NCBI RefSeq assembly: GCF_020283565.1
Contig: NC_060062.1
Coordinates: forward strand, 23,346,127 to 23,410,126
Reading direction: 5' to 3'
Source of the DNA: Trifolium pratense
Taxonomy: Eukaryota; Streptophyta; Magnoliopsida; Fabales; Fabaceae
DNA: 64,000 nucleotides
In this document: positions 11,377 through 23,150 of the stretch, piece by piece
How positions within the stretch are numbered: position 1 is the stretch's first letter
Layout of the letters: each line of letters begins with the position of its first letter
Program-made: the position numbers and the translations under genes
The notes under the pieces: generated by a model
Seen by the model: only the letters and a program-made list of their open reading frames with translations
Databases searched by the model: none
Told to the model about the DNA's origin: nothing

Positions 11377-11499
11377 TTCCCTCTCTGATGAACTAACCCT
11401 CAATCTCACAAACCCTCAATCTCATTAAACTCTCTTCAGTTCCCAACTACACAAATCCACAATCTAAGCCAACTCTTTTCTCAATCGAACCCGATTTTG
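11377..11499. repeat. Direct repeat, right copy, bordering the captured gene
   Basis: The second copy of the sequence at 9057-9190, same orientation, shorter by one internal gap after GTTCCCAAC. The captured UVR/SnoaL fragment ends exactly where this copy begins. Confidence 0.85.
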
Positions 11500-13560
11500 T
11501 TCACGAACCCATTCACCAATCTTTCTCTACCTCAGAATCTGTGTTCAACCTGCGTTCACTAATATTGTTGGATCCGTGTTTCTCTTGAATAGCTTCAATC
11601 TCCGTGCGCTTTTTTTTATCAGGTTTGGCGAAAGAGAAGATTGGTGGATTTAGAAATTGTCACCACATATGAAACGAAGAACCCTAAAATCGAAGGAATT
11701 GGAAATTGATAGTCACGGAAACTTCTCTCAACTCGCTAATTCTCTCCGTCGTTCAGTCATCATTTCACTGCCGATGACTCCTCCTTCAATTGGTATATCT
11801 CAATCTTGCTCCCTCATCTCGATCTCTAATCTTCTGAGTTCACTGACTGTATTTTCTTTGTTTACGTCTATTTTTTCCTCCTTAGCTAACCGTGTATTTG
11901 GATGATGGTGGGTTGAACAAATTCTCCCTCCCACTATTGATTGTTTTGATTGGCTACCATTTACAAGCTAACTTTCATTTTATTATAGTATATTGTATTC
12001 AAATTCTGATGAATTGAAGTGTTTCTAATTTAACCACAACCATTTTAACCAATTTTTTTCGATTCTTACGAAAAACTAATGATAGACATTGACTTAAGCC
12101 TTCAAAGTTTGTACCTACTTTGTGCTTAAAACTGAAATTGGTTTTATATATGCAGGTAAACCCTATGAATCTTGTGTCCAGGAACAAAAAGATACAAGAT
12201 ATTTCAATCTTGAAGGGTCATTGCCAAGACCTTCTTGCTTCCATGCAGGTGATTTTTTATTGTTATTCTACTTCAATGCATTTTAGTGGGTTCTATATGT
12301 AGAATTGGATTTTAATTACGTTAGGTGGTTGTGTCTTTATTGGTTGTCCATAGCTACATGGTGTTTTCTTTGGTAATAATATAGATATGTGTGTGTTTGT
12401 GTGTGTGAAATGGAAACAAGAGCTAGGATTTGTGTTTGGATCTTGAGTTGTGCATGATTTTCTTTGAATTTGGATGACTTTTGATGTGCTTGCATGATGG
12501 CTAAGTTATCCCATTTATGTTTAAGATTTATTTTAGTTTAAGGGAATTTTTCTTTTGAATCGTTTAAAAATGCACAAGATCAACCAATAAGAAGCTTGCT
12601 GTTGCATTATCTTTAGATAATTACACATATATGTACTTGCATATAATTATCTACCTCTATGACAAAAATACTTAAAAGATTTACTTACCAATATATGGCT
12701 TTTTATTATCCACCTCTATGCATTATCTTTTTAAAGTGTTGATGAAGATCTGACTTACCAGTTTCAGATTTACTTACCAATATATGGCTTTTTATTATAA
12801 AATTAGTTTACCATAAGGAATATATTAATATGTTCTCCAAGAGTGTAAGAAACCTTTTATAAGTATTGCATGTAACACTCTTAATTTTTAGTAAATGTGT
12901 CCATAAACACTTTGAATTTGATCTGTTCCTCAAATCAAATGGACCGATCTCTTGAAGAGAAAATTTTATAATTGGTCAGTATAGAGAAAAAACTCCTAAA
13001 TTTTATTCATACTTATACTTATAAATCATGGGCACATATTGTTTAATTGCTTACTTGCACATGATATTGCATGTTAGTTTTGCTAGTGGCATAGTGTTGA
13101 TATTATTGAAGGCTTAAATTTTGGCATTTTCAACAAATATTACTAATCTTACCAAGAGGCTAATAACGTATTAGTAAAGAAGTTGAGTTTGATTATCTTT
13201 GATAATAACTTGGTATTTACTCTTTGTTATGTAAATTGAAATTATAGCATTTTTGGGAAAGTCATAAGCCACTAAGCTTACCTTGCCACACTCACTAGTC
13301 TTCTATGCTCACTTTGAAACTGAATTTATAATTTCTAGCTGCTGGATTTATTGATTTTTCATAAAATATGCTGGTACATTTTATGTAGTGGGAATTTTGA
13401 TTGAATATTTGAATGCTTAAATATGCAGGACAGACATCTGGAACATTTGAGTCAATTGACAGTGCTTTTGGGGTTTGTAATGATATTAGTGTCATATCGA
13501 TTTACAGGAACAACATCTAGAACATTTGAGTCAATTGACACAAAATGAAGACAGACGAAG
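11500..13560 (+). pseudogene. Second captured transcript-like segment, unidentified
   Basis: Exon-like pieces follow the right direct repeat: about 11660-11790 (ATGAAACGAAGAACCCTAAA onward), 12155-12249 (after an intron ending GCAG, before GTGATT) and two near-identical pieces around 13430-13480 and 13509-13545 that both contain ATTTGAGTCAATTGACA. No continuous reading frame joins them and I do not recognise the protein. The two related pieces suggest a local duplication. The rest of the interval is intron-like, T-rich DNA. Confidence 0.35.
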
Positions 13561-14469
13561 AAGATGATGAAATTAAGTTGCACATCATTGCCACTATTTC
13601 AGCACTTGTAACAAAATATCTTGCTTATGCTAGATTGGTATAATTGAATCTTTTAGCATCTATATATGTACAATTGATATGCAATCATTTACATAGGTCG
13701 AAGGTAGGTGAATTTCTATTAAACCGGTGTATTTAAAGTTTTCCTAGATTCATAGGCATATTGGTCCAAGGATGCAGTATGAGTTATACTAATGACATTA
13801 TTTTTGTCGCATTTCTAAGTTATCAATTGTATAAATACAATTGTGTTCTTGGCTTTCTTTTATGCCTTTGACTCTTTATCTTTGGTTTTGATGACCTTAA
13901 TGAGTACATTGGTAGAGATTTTATGATTGTTATCTTTGGTTTTGATATTTTAATGAATATATTGGTAGAGATTTTATGGTTGTGAGAAATTATGGTCGAA
14001 AACTATGAAAGATAATAATTTTTTGATGTATTTTTAGAAATACAGGATAGGTTCCTTTCTAGAATGAGTTTTTTAAATGAAAAAATAAAAAACAAAAGCG
14101 TCTGCTTTAGCGGACGCTATATAATTCAGAAACTAAAATATAGCATCTATTTAGAGCAGACGCTACATTTAGCGTCTGTCAAGCGGACTCTAAGGGTGAC
14201 GTTTTATAACACCAACATATATGTGTAGCGTCACCCAAAAATCGAAGCTACTAGCGTCTGCCTCATATACATGTCACTAGCTTCCGCTTAGCATCTAACG
14301 GGACGGACGCCAAATAGCGTCTGCTGGACGCAACTGTCTAGCTTCGGGCATTTAAGTGTCTGCCACGATGTAAACGCTAAGCTGACGCTAAGTACCTTGT
14401 AGCGTCCGCTTTTTGCCATTTAGCGTCTCTTTTTGGCCGACGCTCCAAAGCAGTTTTCTTGTAGTGAAT

Positions 14470-15900
14470 TGGGTCATCTAGCCCATCCTAGGTGTCATAA
14501 ATATAGTGGTTGACAAAATGCCACTTATAATACAATTAATGCATGTGGTTGTTTTCAAATTATGGCAATATAATTTGCAATATTTATAAATTCAACCTCT
14601 ATAGACTAAGACTATGCTCGTAATTACTCTGTTTAATTCCCAATGTTGTAGTTTTCCATACCTGCACATCATAAACATTCCAAGAGAAACGCAACTACTA
14701 ATGTATCGTAGTTATGGGTTTTTTTAATTTTATTTTATTTTATTTTTGTTTTGATATTTTAATTATTTTAATTAACTTGCTTCCAAAAACTATTGGTTGG
14801 ATCACAGTTAATTTATTCATACAAAAATGATTTATTTTTGCTCTTTTTTTCTTTCATAAATCTTATTCAAATTTTTTAAAAAATAAAAAACCTTCAAAAT
14901 AACTAATAGAATGACTTTTCTTTTTTATAAAAAGAGTTAAATAAGTTTTTCGTCCCTACAAATATATTGAATTTGGTTTTATTACCTAAAAATAAAAATG
15001 AGATGTTTTCAATCCCTAAAAAAAATTGTTTTATTATTTGTCGGATGTATGTTGTTTATCATTACAAAATGTTAACCTTCTAAGTTTAGTCCTTACATAA
15101 TTTCTATTAAATTTTTAGTCCCCGTAAAATAATCATGCATTCAGTTTTGGTCCATACAACTAAGACAACATGTATTTTTTTTAATGATTTTTTAGCATGT
15201 ATATTTTTTTATTTAGAACATTATAAAAAATTTCTCAAAAAAAAAATAAATTAAAAATTTGTTTCCTATCTCACGATTTTTGTTAGTTTTATCTTGAACT
15301 TTTGCCAATTAAAAAAAATCATATTTAATTCATATAATGTTAACAAATTCTAAATTTTAGTAAATAAAATTTATATGATATTTTAAACATGTCTATAAAA
15401 AACCATTCAAATATTATAATAATATAAACATGAATACTAAAACTCATTCAAAAATTAAGGAGTACACATGAGTTGACTTTAAAGCAAGGACCAAAAGTTG
15501 GACAAAATAAAAGATGAAAATGACTTTGATAAGAGAGTCAAAGAGTGCTTGAAATTGTTAGGAGAGAAGTGGATGGGGCCCGAACGGTTTGTGTCAATCC
15601 ACTAAATCGACTCGGGATATCGACTGACGCGGATTATTATGGTGGCCCACCCCTTGTTTGTTGAAATGTTCGCGGAGACATCATCATCACGATTCTGGAC
15701 GGCAACGCGCGCCGTTTCGGCGTGATTCGACACTTGCATGCTCCTTGCGTCGACTTGTGGGCTCCCCATTCGACCCGTCTTGAAACATGGATCAAAGAGT
15801 CTGACTTGTGTGCGAGTCAGCGAACATTTTCGCTAATTGGAGGGATCCTCTTGTGGGTTGCATCGCTAGCCGACCCCAATCTTCTGTGAAGGGTTCGAGT
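14470..15900. other. Non-coding stretch
   Basis: No gene is supportable. About 14935-15180 carries phrases such as TTAAATAAGTTTTTCGTCCC that resemble the left edge of the TTAAGCC-type elements seen near 0.4 and 61.9 kb. The GC-richer part, 15590-15800, has no recognisable coding content. Confidence 0.4.
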
Positions 15901-15929
15901 GAGAGCATAGCATTCCTGTTAAGACCAAA

Positions 15930-17200
15930 AAGATGGAGAATGACGGTAACTCTGCAAGTGCACAAAATCGCTACCAAATAATAAAGTGATAAGTTATCAT
16001 TCTCCACAAGGATTGTGCCAAAGTTACTAGTTTCGCTTAGGAATATGGATAGTTGTCTTCCTTTGTTTGTTTAAGAAGATATCTTTGCGGGTACTTTAGT
16101 AAATACAGGAAATATATGCAGAAATTAAATGACTGAAAAGTAAATGTTGTGTGTGTGACCACACGGGGTGGTTAAGTGTGGTTGGATCCCTCCCTTACTC
16201 CTGTTTGGTTGCTCAATTATTTCTCTCTCCTAGGATTTAGACTATTGAAAATAGGTGCGATGTATTTATTATTTGTGTCTATTTTTATTACAAGCTTCTA
16301 CAGAGCCTAGTTAAAGGTTACCCTACTTTATTTAGACACCCTGATTCAGAACTCCATTTTTTCGTTAAAACTTTGGTCTCATCGCCCTAGGGACCCTTAA
16401 ATTATAAGTTGTAACGTTTGCCTAAAACTAGTCACCTACCCACAGACATACTCTACAAGGTAGAATTTAACGTTCTATTCCAATCTTATACTAAGACCGC
16501 ATATATTGAATTTAATGCTCTCATGTAGGCCTTAGCACGCTGTCCTTCGGTCGGGATTACTAACTTCGTTTCCTATTCGATATCCACTAGGTCCTTCGAT
16601 ATCCACTAGGTCCTTAGTAGAAATAATTGAATTTATATAAACAACTAATATAAATAGTACAACCAAGCATTCGTAAGGGAGTTTCTCGACTCCACCTAAC
16701 CTAGGAAAAATAAATTACAAATACAGAAAGAAAAGAACCTTATTGGCCTTGGAGTTCCTTGACCTCATTGCCTTCTCCTTAGAGTTCTCCTACTCTAGAG
16801 TGAATATTCAAAGTATTGAATATTTTGGAATGTTTGTGAATGAATAATAGTGGAGGAAGGAGGCTCTATTTATAGTTTTACAGCTAGGATTTTTTGCTTA
16901 TTTTTCAAGTCATCATAGTGCCACGATGACAAGCCATCGTGCCACGATGGTAAAGATTTTCAGCAGATTTTCTTCAATTTTAACCGTCTTCTCATCGCGC
17001 CACGTTGAACCTCATCGTGTGTACGATGGTGCGCTGCTTTATTCCATTTTTGCCCTTTTTTGCTGTTTTTTCCACTTTTCTTGCTTCTGGTCCTTGTGTC
17101 TTCACTTTTCCCGATATTTGCTTGCTTTTGGTCTTTAATTACTATAAAAACTACTCTAATCTACTACTAAAAACATCATATAATTGGTTGTCATCAGTGA
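15930..17200 (-). mobile_element. LTR fragment of an Athila-type retrotransposon
   Basis: Near 15955-16015 the phrases GCAAGTGCACAAAATCGCTA and CACAAGGATTGTG are a reverse-strand variant of the end of the LTR seen at 25921-25992 (CACAATCCCTGTGG ... CACTTGCGAAA). Reading the minus strand, a cluster of palindromic words (CCATCGTGCCACGATGG and variants, 17030 down to 16915) precedes a TATA box at 16866-16875. That arrangement matches the two full LTRs further right. No internal region is attached. Confidence 0.5.
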
Positions 17201-18280
17201 ACTAGATAATTGGGTCAATTTGAATTTAAAATTTACAATCGATTTATTTTTTAACCTGATTATAATAATTATTAAAATTTAAGACAGTGTAATTTTAAAA
17301 TAATTTTTTATATTAATTTAAATTAATTAAGGCTATGTTTGACAACAAAATAATGGATGAGCTTATAGCGAATAACTATTTTATAATGCTTAAATTAGCT
17401 GATTAAATTTATATTTTTTTCATAAAATTAGTGGTTGAATTTGTTTATAAATAATAATTAATGACAGAAAAAATGTATATATATATATATATTAATATTT
17501 AGTTATTCTAAGTAATTAAAATGACGGGGTAAATAAATATTTTAAGTAAAATGTATAATTTTTTTTTTAATTTTTAGTTATTTTAAGTAAAATGAATAAG
17601 GGCTCTCGTTTGAATTGACTTATTTTTTAACTTATACAAAATAACTTAAGAAAATAAATAAATATTCATGTGTTATTTATAATCTTGTCATAGTAGTTTA
17701 TAAAAAAAAAATTTATGAAGATACAATTTTCGCTAGTGAAAACTTATAAATTAACATAAAAGTTTATTTATTTGCACAAAGTATTTTTCATAAGCTTAAA
17801 AATAAATCAAAATAAACTAAAGGCGGTAAAAATAAGTTATTGCTCGTTTTTTTTCAAGAAAATGGTTAATCCTCGTGAATTTATAAGCTACTATAAGTTA
17901 TAACTTACTATAAGCTCAAAGTTATCAAAGAGTCCATTAATTTTTTATAATTAAATTATATTTTACTAGTTCTAAACACAATAAACAGACTAATAATTTA
18001 TTTCAATATATTTTAATTACATATAGAAATATAAAAAATGAAACTTTAATTAGTATATTTTTCAAAGAACAAATATGGCGTTTGTAAACTTTGAGAAGAT
18101 GAACAGCACACTTAATTGATCATAGGAATTGCTAAAAGTTGCAATTAATGTATTTAGGCTGAATATGTAATTATACATAATATCACGTACTAATCTACTA
18201 TAAATAATAGTGGTGGCACAAATTTCTAGTTTGACAACTTGGATGGGTAGTAGCATGGGTAAGGATATCAATGGGTAGAT
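17200..18280. other. AT-rich non-coding DNA with a degenerate TIR-like block
   Basis: 17598-17935 begins GGCTCTCGTTTGAATTGACT and ends with TTATCAAAGAGTCC, suggesting an old MITE whose ends have drifted. Otherwise there are poly-A/T runs and no coding signal. Confidence 0.35.
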
Positions 18281-18284
18281 AAGA

Positions 18285-19030
18285 ATTTGCCTATATATAG
18301 GACTAAAGATCAGAAAAAAGGATTCAACAACTTTTGGAGAGAGAGAAAAATTGATTACGCACACAAGGTGCTGCGGAGATTGAAGGCAAATCTTGTGCAA
18401 CTGAAATCAATAGCAGATTAAAGAAAAATTATTGCTTCCTGGTAATGTTCTTCTTTTATATGTTCTATAAACATGTAATTAACATCTTCAGATTAGCGAT
18501 TTTAAATGATTCTCTGTAAAACTATTTAAACCTATCACGGCTAACCCTAGGTTTTATGACTTGAACTAAATTAACTGTTTGCCAATCATAATTGCTTTAG
18601 GAATAAAGAATTAGTTGGTATGATTGAGAATTTAACGTTCAATAAAGCTTTAATTTGATAGTATTAGTTTCACCTAAGAAATTAGGGTACTTTATTAGAT
18701 AAAAGGGATCATGAGCCAAATAATTGGACTTAATCTAAATTGTTAAATTATCGTAACTATTAGCGTTTGGTTGTTGAGAATTAGAATCTAAAGTAACAAA
18801 TAGAGATACAGAGAGGATTCGAAACAATCCCTCGTTTCTCTCAATTGAAAAATTTTCGATTCAATTACCTGCAATTTATATTATTGTTAATGTTATTCCA
18901 AAAATCTGAAAACTCCCCCTTGCACTTTAATTATTAATCTGAATTAATTTAATTGTTTTGTCGAGATTGAAACGATTTCTGTGAATACGAACTTTGATTT
19001 TATTACTTGACGACAGTTTAATTCACTTGA
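18285..19030 (+). mobile_element. Possible LTR fragment with TATA box
   Basis: CTATATATAG at about 18291-18300 is followed by a leader-like segment, and at 18965-19020 by GAAACGATTTCTGTGAATAC and TTTTATTACTTGACGA. The latter resemble the terminal part of Athila/Tat-type LTRs (compare 25931-25975). The edges are not defined. It could also be unrelated non-coding DNA. Confidence 0.3.
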
Positions 19031-19279
19031 TAAATTATTCATCAGTTCAAGCGAGACTTGAACTTCATTTGTTCATTATTTGTTTTGAATAGTAGTTCAA
19101 TTAAGCAGGGAAGAGAACATTGATTACGGTGGTTGATGGTTGAATTAACATCACCATCATCAATTTAAAAGCAATTAAGAATTGTTGTGTGTAACTAAAA
19201 TAATCACATTCAAAGTCTGAAAAATTGGTTTGATTATGTGCTGTGGGGTGCGTTTGAAGCAAAACGCAGAGCGTTTTAG

Positions 19280-19415
19280 GAGTTATAAAGCACGGACACA
19301 AACACATCGACATCGATAAAAATTTAGAAAAATAACATAATTTAGTGTAATTATAAGTGTCCGTGTCGGACACGGATACCGACACGTGTCTGAGGATTGT
19401 CGGTGCTTCCTAGTT
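19280..19415. mobile_element. MITE with GTGTCCG-type palindromic body
   Basis: AAGCACGGACACAAACACAT on the left is answered by GTCCGTGTCGGACACGGAT and CGGTGCTTCCTAG on the right. A related element lies at 43529-43649. Non-coding. Confidence 0.5.
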
Positions 19416-19542
19416 TATGAGAGCATTTTTTTGCGTTCCAGAGTCCGGGAAAAACGCATAGCGAATTATCACAAACACAAGGAGTTTTGTTTTGGAATTT
19501 GGGTGGTTTATTGGTCTCAATTTTTATACCATATTTAAGTTG

Positions 19543-21368
19543 GGTTTAAATATGAAAATGATCCCTGCAATTACGACTTGCTTTGATTTTAATTTCTATA
19601 AAAAAAAGTCTGATTTTAGTGTCGGCAAAATCTCAAAACTTTTAAAAAGGTCTCTTACCTAGAATTTTTGTTGACATGTCCAATTTATAATGATTTAGCA
19701 GATGCTTCCTGTACTTCTTTGCTGGCGTGGCTTTAAATATTTCATTTTTAATTTAAAATTATCATTTCTATTTAACTTTTCAATTTTAAAATACATTTTT
19801 CGTTTTTAATAAATGTTTGAATTTTTTTTATTTAAAAAAAGACGTAAAAAACTGATTATTAAAATAGAATGGGAAAACATTGAAACTCATTATTAGGGTT
19901 TCTTCCAGCATATCACACTTGAGTGGGAGATTGTTGTGGAAAGTGTGAGTGATTTAGAGCAACTACAACGGTGGTTGCTTAGTGCCTACATGGATACATT
20001 AGTTCTCTGTTTCAAGTTTTTCAGCTTTGAAGTATATACAGGTGGCGTTCTCATTGCTTAATATTTTGTGTCAGTTGCTTTCTGAAGCAATGAAAGGGAT
20101 GTGTTGCTTATCATTAAAAAAATAATAAAAGCTTGGCAGCTTGCTACAATCTCAAACGGAATTCATAGATGAGGAGAGAAAAAAAACCAGATCAGCCTAA
20201 TAAATCCTTGCTGCAATCTCAAACGAAATCCGAAAATATATAAATTAATTTGTTGTGAGTTACAGATTTGTTGTGAGATCTATAGAAATGGAGAAAGAGA
20301 ATAATAAATCCAAAAAATAGATTTATAAATGTCTAAAAAAAATAGCAGATCTATGGAGGAAGAGAATCATAGATTTAGATTTGTTGTGAGTTATCAATTG
20401 AAGAGGAGTTTGAAAGTGTTTTGTTTTGTGGTGAGATTTTGAGAAATTGATTAATGGAGTTGGAGTGTGGTGTCCAACTCATTTGTGAAGTTGTTCTTAA
20501 GTCAAATGTGGATGATCCCCCGGCTGCCCCCTCGTGATGACCAACAGTGGTATCAAAGACGATGGTTCGACGAAGGGTGGAACTAGCTCCTTGTATCGAA
20601 AGTCTTCCTGAAAAAGGTGGTCAGGCGGCAGGTCCCGTTGAGCAGTGTAGCTAACGGCGGTACAAGTGTAAGATGAAAAAAACTTCCGCGTGAGGGGGAG
20701 CATATCCAAGAATGGATGGACTCACACTTGAGGGGGAGATTGTTGTGGCAAGTGTGAGTGGTTAAGTCTCACATTGCTTAGAAAAGTGGAGGTTGAACAC
20801 TTTAAGGTTTTGGGTTAAAGTATGATGTCCAACTCACTTGTGAAGTTGTTCTTGAGCCCAATGTGGATGATCCCCCAGCTGCCCCCTCATGATGATCCAA
20901 CATGAACTAAAGCTGAGGATTTAATTATGCTATGTAAAGAGAAGGAGAAGAATAAATGAGATGATGACAAGGTGTTGATGATAGTTGATGAATGTGTGGG
21001 ATTAAGGAAATATACGAGGAGTTGAAGAAGCGTTCATTATCGAGAGTGGGTTCATGGAGTTGTAGCATTGTAGTTGTCGTTGGTCTCAAAACTCTCACTA
21101 CTTTTAGTTTTAGTTTTTTGTTTTTTAATAATCAGTATTTTACGTTTTTTTTTTTTAAAAATTCAAACATTTATTAAAAATGAAAATGTATTTTAAAATT
21201 TGAAAAGTCAAATAAAAATGATAGTTTTAAATTAAATGTTTAAAGCCACGTCAGCAAAGAAGTACATTCAGCATCTGCCAAATCATTATAAATTGGACAT
21301 GTTAACAAAAATTTTAGGTCATAAACTTTTTTACAAGTTTTGAGATTTTGCATTTTCATGTTTAAGCC
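19543..21368. mobile_element. Long-TIR Mutator-like element carrying a TRIM
   Basis: Terminal inverted repeats of roughly 300 bp: for example GACATGTCCAATTTATAATG and AATACATTTTTCGTTTTTAA on the left mirror sequence at 21150-21345. The ends read GGTTTAAATATG and, inverted, GGCTTAAACATG. The flanks TTTAAGTTG (19534-19542) and TTTAAGTTA (21369-21377) fit a 9-bp duplication with one change. No transposase. The centre contains a TRIM-like LTR element. Confidence 0.65.
19932..20902 (+). mobile_element. TRIM-like mini LTR retrotransposon
   Basis: The order is: LTR start TGTTGTGGAAAGTGTGAG (19932), interrupted by about 500 bp; LTR end ...GATGACCAACA (20546); primer-binding site GTGGTATCA (20547 on, initiator-Met tRNA type); a short internal region; a polypurine tract GAGGGGGAGA (20730-20739); and a 3' LTR 20741-20902 ending CCAACA. 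A further polypurine-like GAGTGGGAGA precedes 19932, suggesting a tandem unit. No protein is encoded. Relatives lie at 36092-36570 and 38829-39307. Confidence 0.6.
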
Positions 21369-21369
21369 T

Positions 21370-23022
21370 TTAAGTTAGTTTAAGTCATTTTTTGACAAGG
21401 AACTTCATTTCTAGAGTGAGAACTTTAGCGTTGGTCTCTGCTGCAATGCCTGCTGCAAATATGACAGCCCTTAGATTAATCAAATGGCCATGATATAAGA
21501 TTAAAAATCTGATATAAGATTAATGCTATGTACCAAAATCTGATTTCTATGGCTTCTTCTTTGCTTGAAATGTGGCTACTGTACATATCACGCTCATCTC
21601 TGCAAATCATTTGGATATTCCAATTTCTTGTACTACTCTCAAAATCAATTTTCATTTCAATTATAAGTAGACACTTAAAAGAAACAAGGTAATCTTACTC
21701 AATTATTCCTACTTAATACTCTTTTCAGCGTTAATTATAAGTAAAAATTACTTTTTAGATTCATTAAATAAAGGATGAATTTGGTCTATAATGTAGTTCA
21801 GATTCATCAATTATTCAATGAATCTGAAAAGTAACTTTTGCTTATAATTAAGGATGGAGGAAGTATGATTCATGATTTTAATTAAAAAAATGTTTTGGTA
21901 ACTGATTGTATAGAGAAATATGGACGTGTGGCTTAAGAAATAATAAAAGGGGGTGGATATACATCTTTCAATTGGCACATTCAGATTGAAATATAAGCCA
22001 ATTTTACTCTTCCCTCAGATATGATTCATATCTCGGAAGAACTTGTTGAATCCCGAAAGATTATTAATTCTTGCTAGCTCTGTTACTTTTGGAAGATTTG
22101 CGTTTATGAGGCGTGCACGCCTCAGGTATTGTTTGTATTTTGCAGCTGAGGATTGTTTAATTTGCTATTAGCAACATCAAGTTATTGCAATATCAAAGAT
22201 AAGTTTCCTGAACTTTGATCTTTATTTTCTTTAATTCCGGTCAATATATTTAATTGATATTTATATTTATATGTTTATTATATTGATGTAATTCTAGGTC
22301 CAATTTTACAACAAAGTCTGCAACCTATATACGATTTATAGCTTCTTCTTTCATTATGATTCATTTTTTTATTTGTTTTTTTACGATTTATCATTTTGTT
22401 TTGTTGAAATTGATTCCTTGATTTGATTTTATTTGTTTATATTGATTATTGATTCAATGTTTTCATAGGAGAAATTTGTATGCTTTTATTTCTTTATTCA
22501 GATTTGCTTATCATTTTTTTCATTATAGTAACTTAATTTGTTTTTTTTTTCTTGTTTGAAATTCATGGAGTATTTTGTAATATTAAAAATCCATAAAGTA
22601 TATCGAAACCTTGAAAACCTGTGTTATAAATCCGTTAAAATCATGTATCGAGATTCTTGATTGTAAAAAGTCATTTTAAAAAAATCTTTTCAAATCTCAC
22701 AAAGTCAATATAATCTCGCAAAATCTTTTAAAATCTTCAATGTTTTTTTGTTAAAATAGTGTTTTCAAAATCTCAATCGATTACACCCCTAAGTACACCT
22801 AAATCACGTTGCTAGTAAACAAGTTCTATATATAAATAATTATGCATGATCATTGGTCACTTAGCTTGTACATCAATCCAATTTATTAATGGGAACAACA
22901 ATTTAATATAAAATTACAATTACAAATTAAACGTGTAACACATGAAATTAATAATCAAAATGAAAAGCAAACAAGAAATACAGATCAAATTAGTAAAGAA
23001 AGAAATTACATTGTAGGTGTGG
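21370..23022. other. Non-coding stretch with a Stowaway-like MITE
   Basis: At 21717-21865, CTCTTTTCAGCGTTAATTAT and CTTATAATTAAGGATGGAGG form inverted ends next to TA, a Stowaway-type MITE. The remainder is T-rich with no gene signal. Confidence 0.5.
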
Positions 23023-23026
23023 TGTG

Positions 23027-23115
23027 CACTAGTAGAAAAATAAAATTAGAGAGGTGATATTCGTCGCTAATGTATTAATATTCTGTAACAAACACTTTTA
23101 GTGGTGACTTTAGCG
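23027..23115. mobile_element. CACTA-end-like remnant
   Basis: CACTAGTAGAAAAA followed by TTCGTCGCTAATG and TTTAGCGACGA looks like the end of a CACTA-derived element with its subterminal GCGACGA words. No partner end was found. Confidence 0.35.
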
Positions 23116-23150
23116 ACGACCCAAGAATAAGGTGACTTAGTTGAGCTGGG

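Larger units (their letters stand above)
8558..14466. mobile_element. CACTA (En/Spm) transposon with captured gene fragments
   Basis: Left end CACTACAACAAAAGTG and right end TTTTCTTGTAGTG are inverted CACTA termini. The 3-bp target duplication AAT lies at 8555-8557 and 14467-14469, as the superfamily requires. Subterminal zones (8575-8790 and 14095-14440) are filled with many copies of AGCGTC / GACGCT in both orientations, the likely transposase-binding words. The 5.9 kb contain no CACTA transposase that I can recognise, so it should depend on a relative. The interior holds pieces of host genes with introns, plus a SINE and a MITE. Confidence 0.85.
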
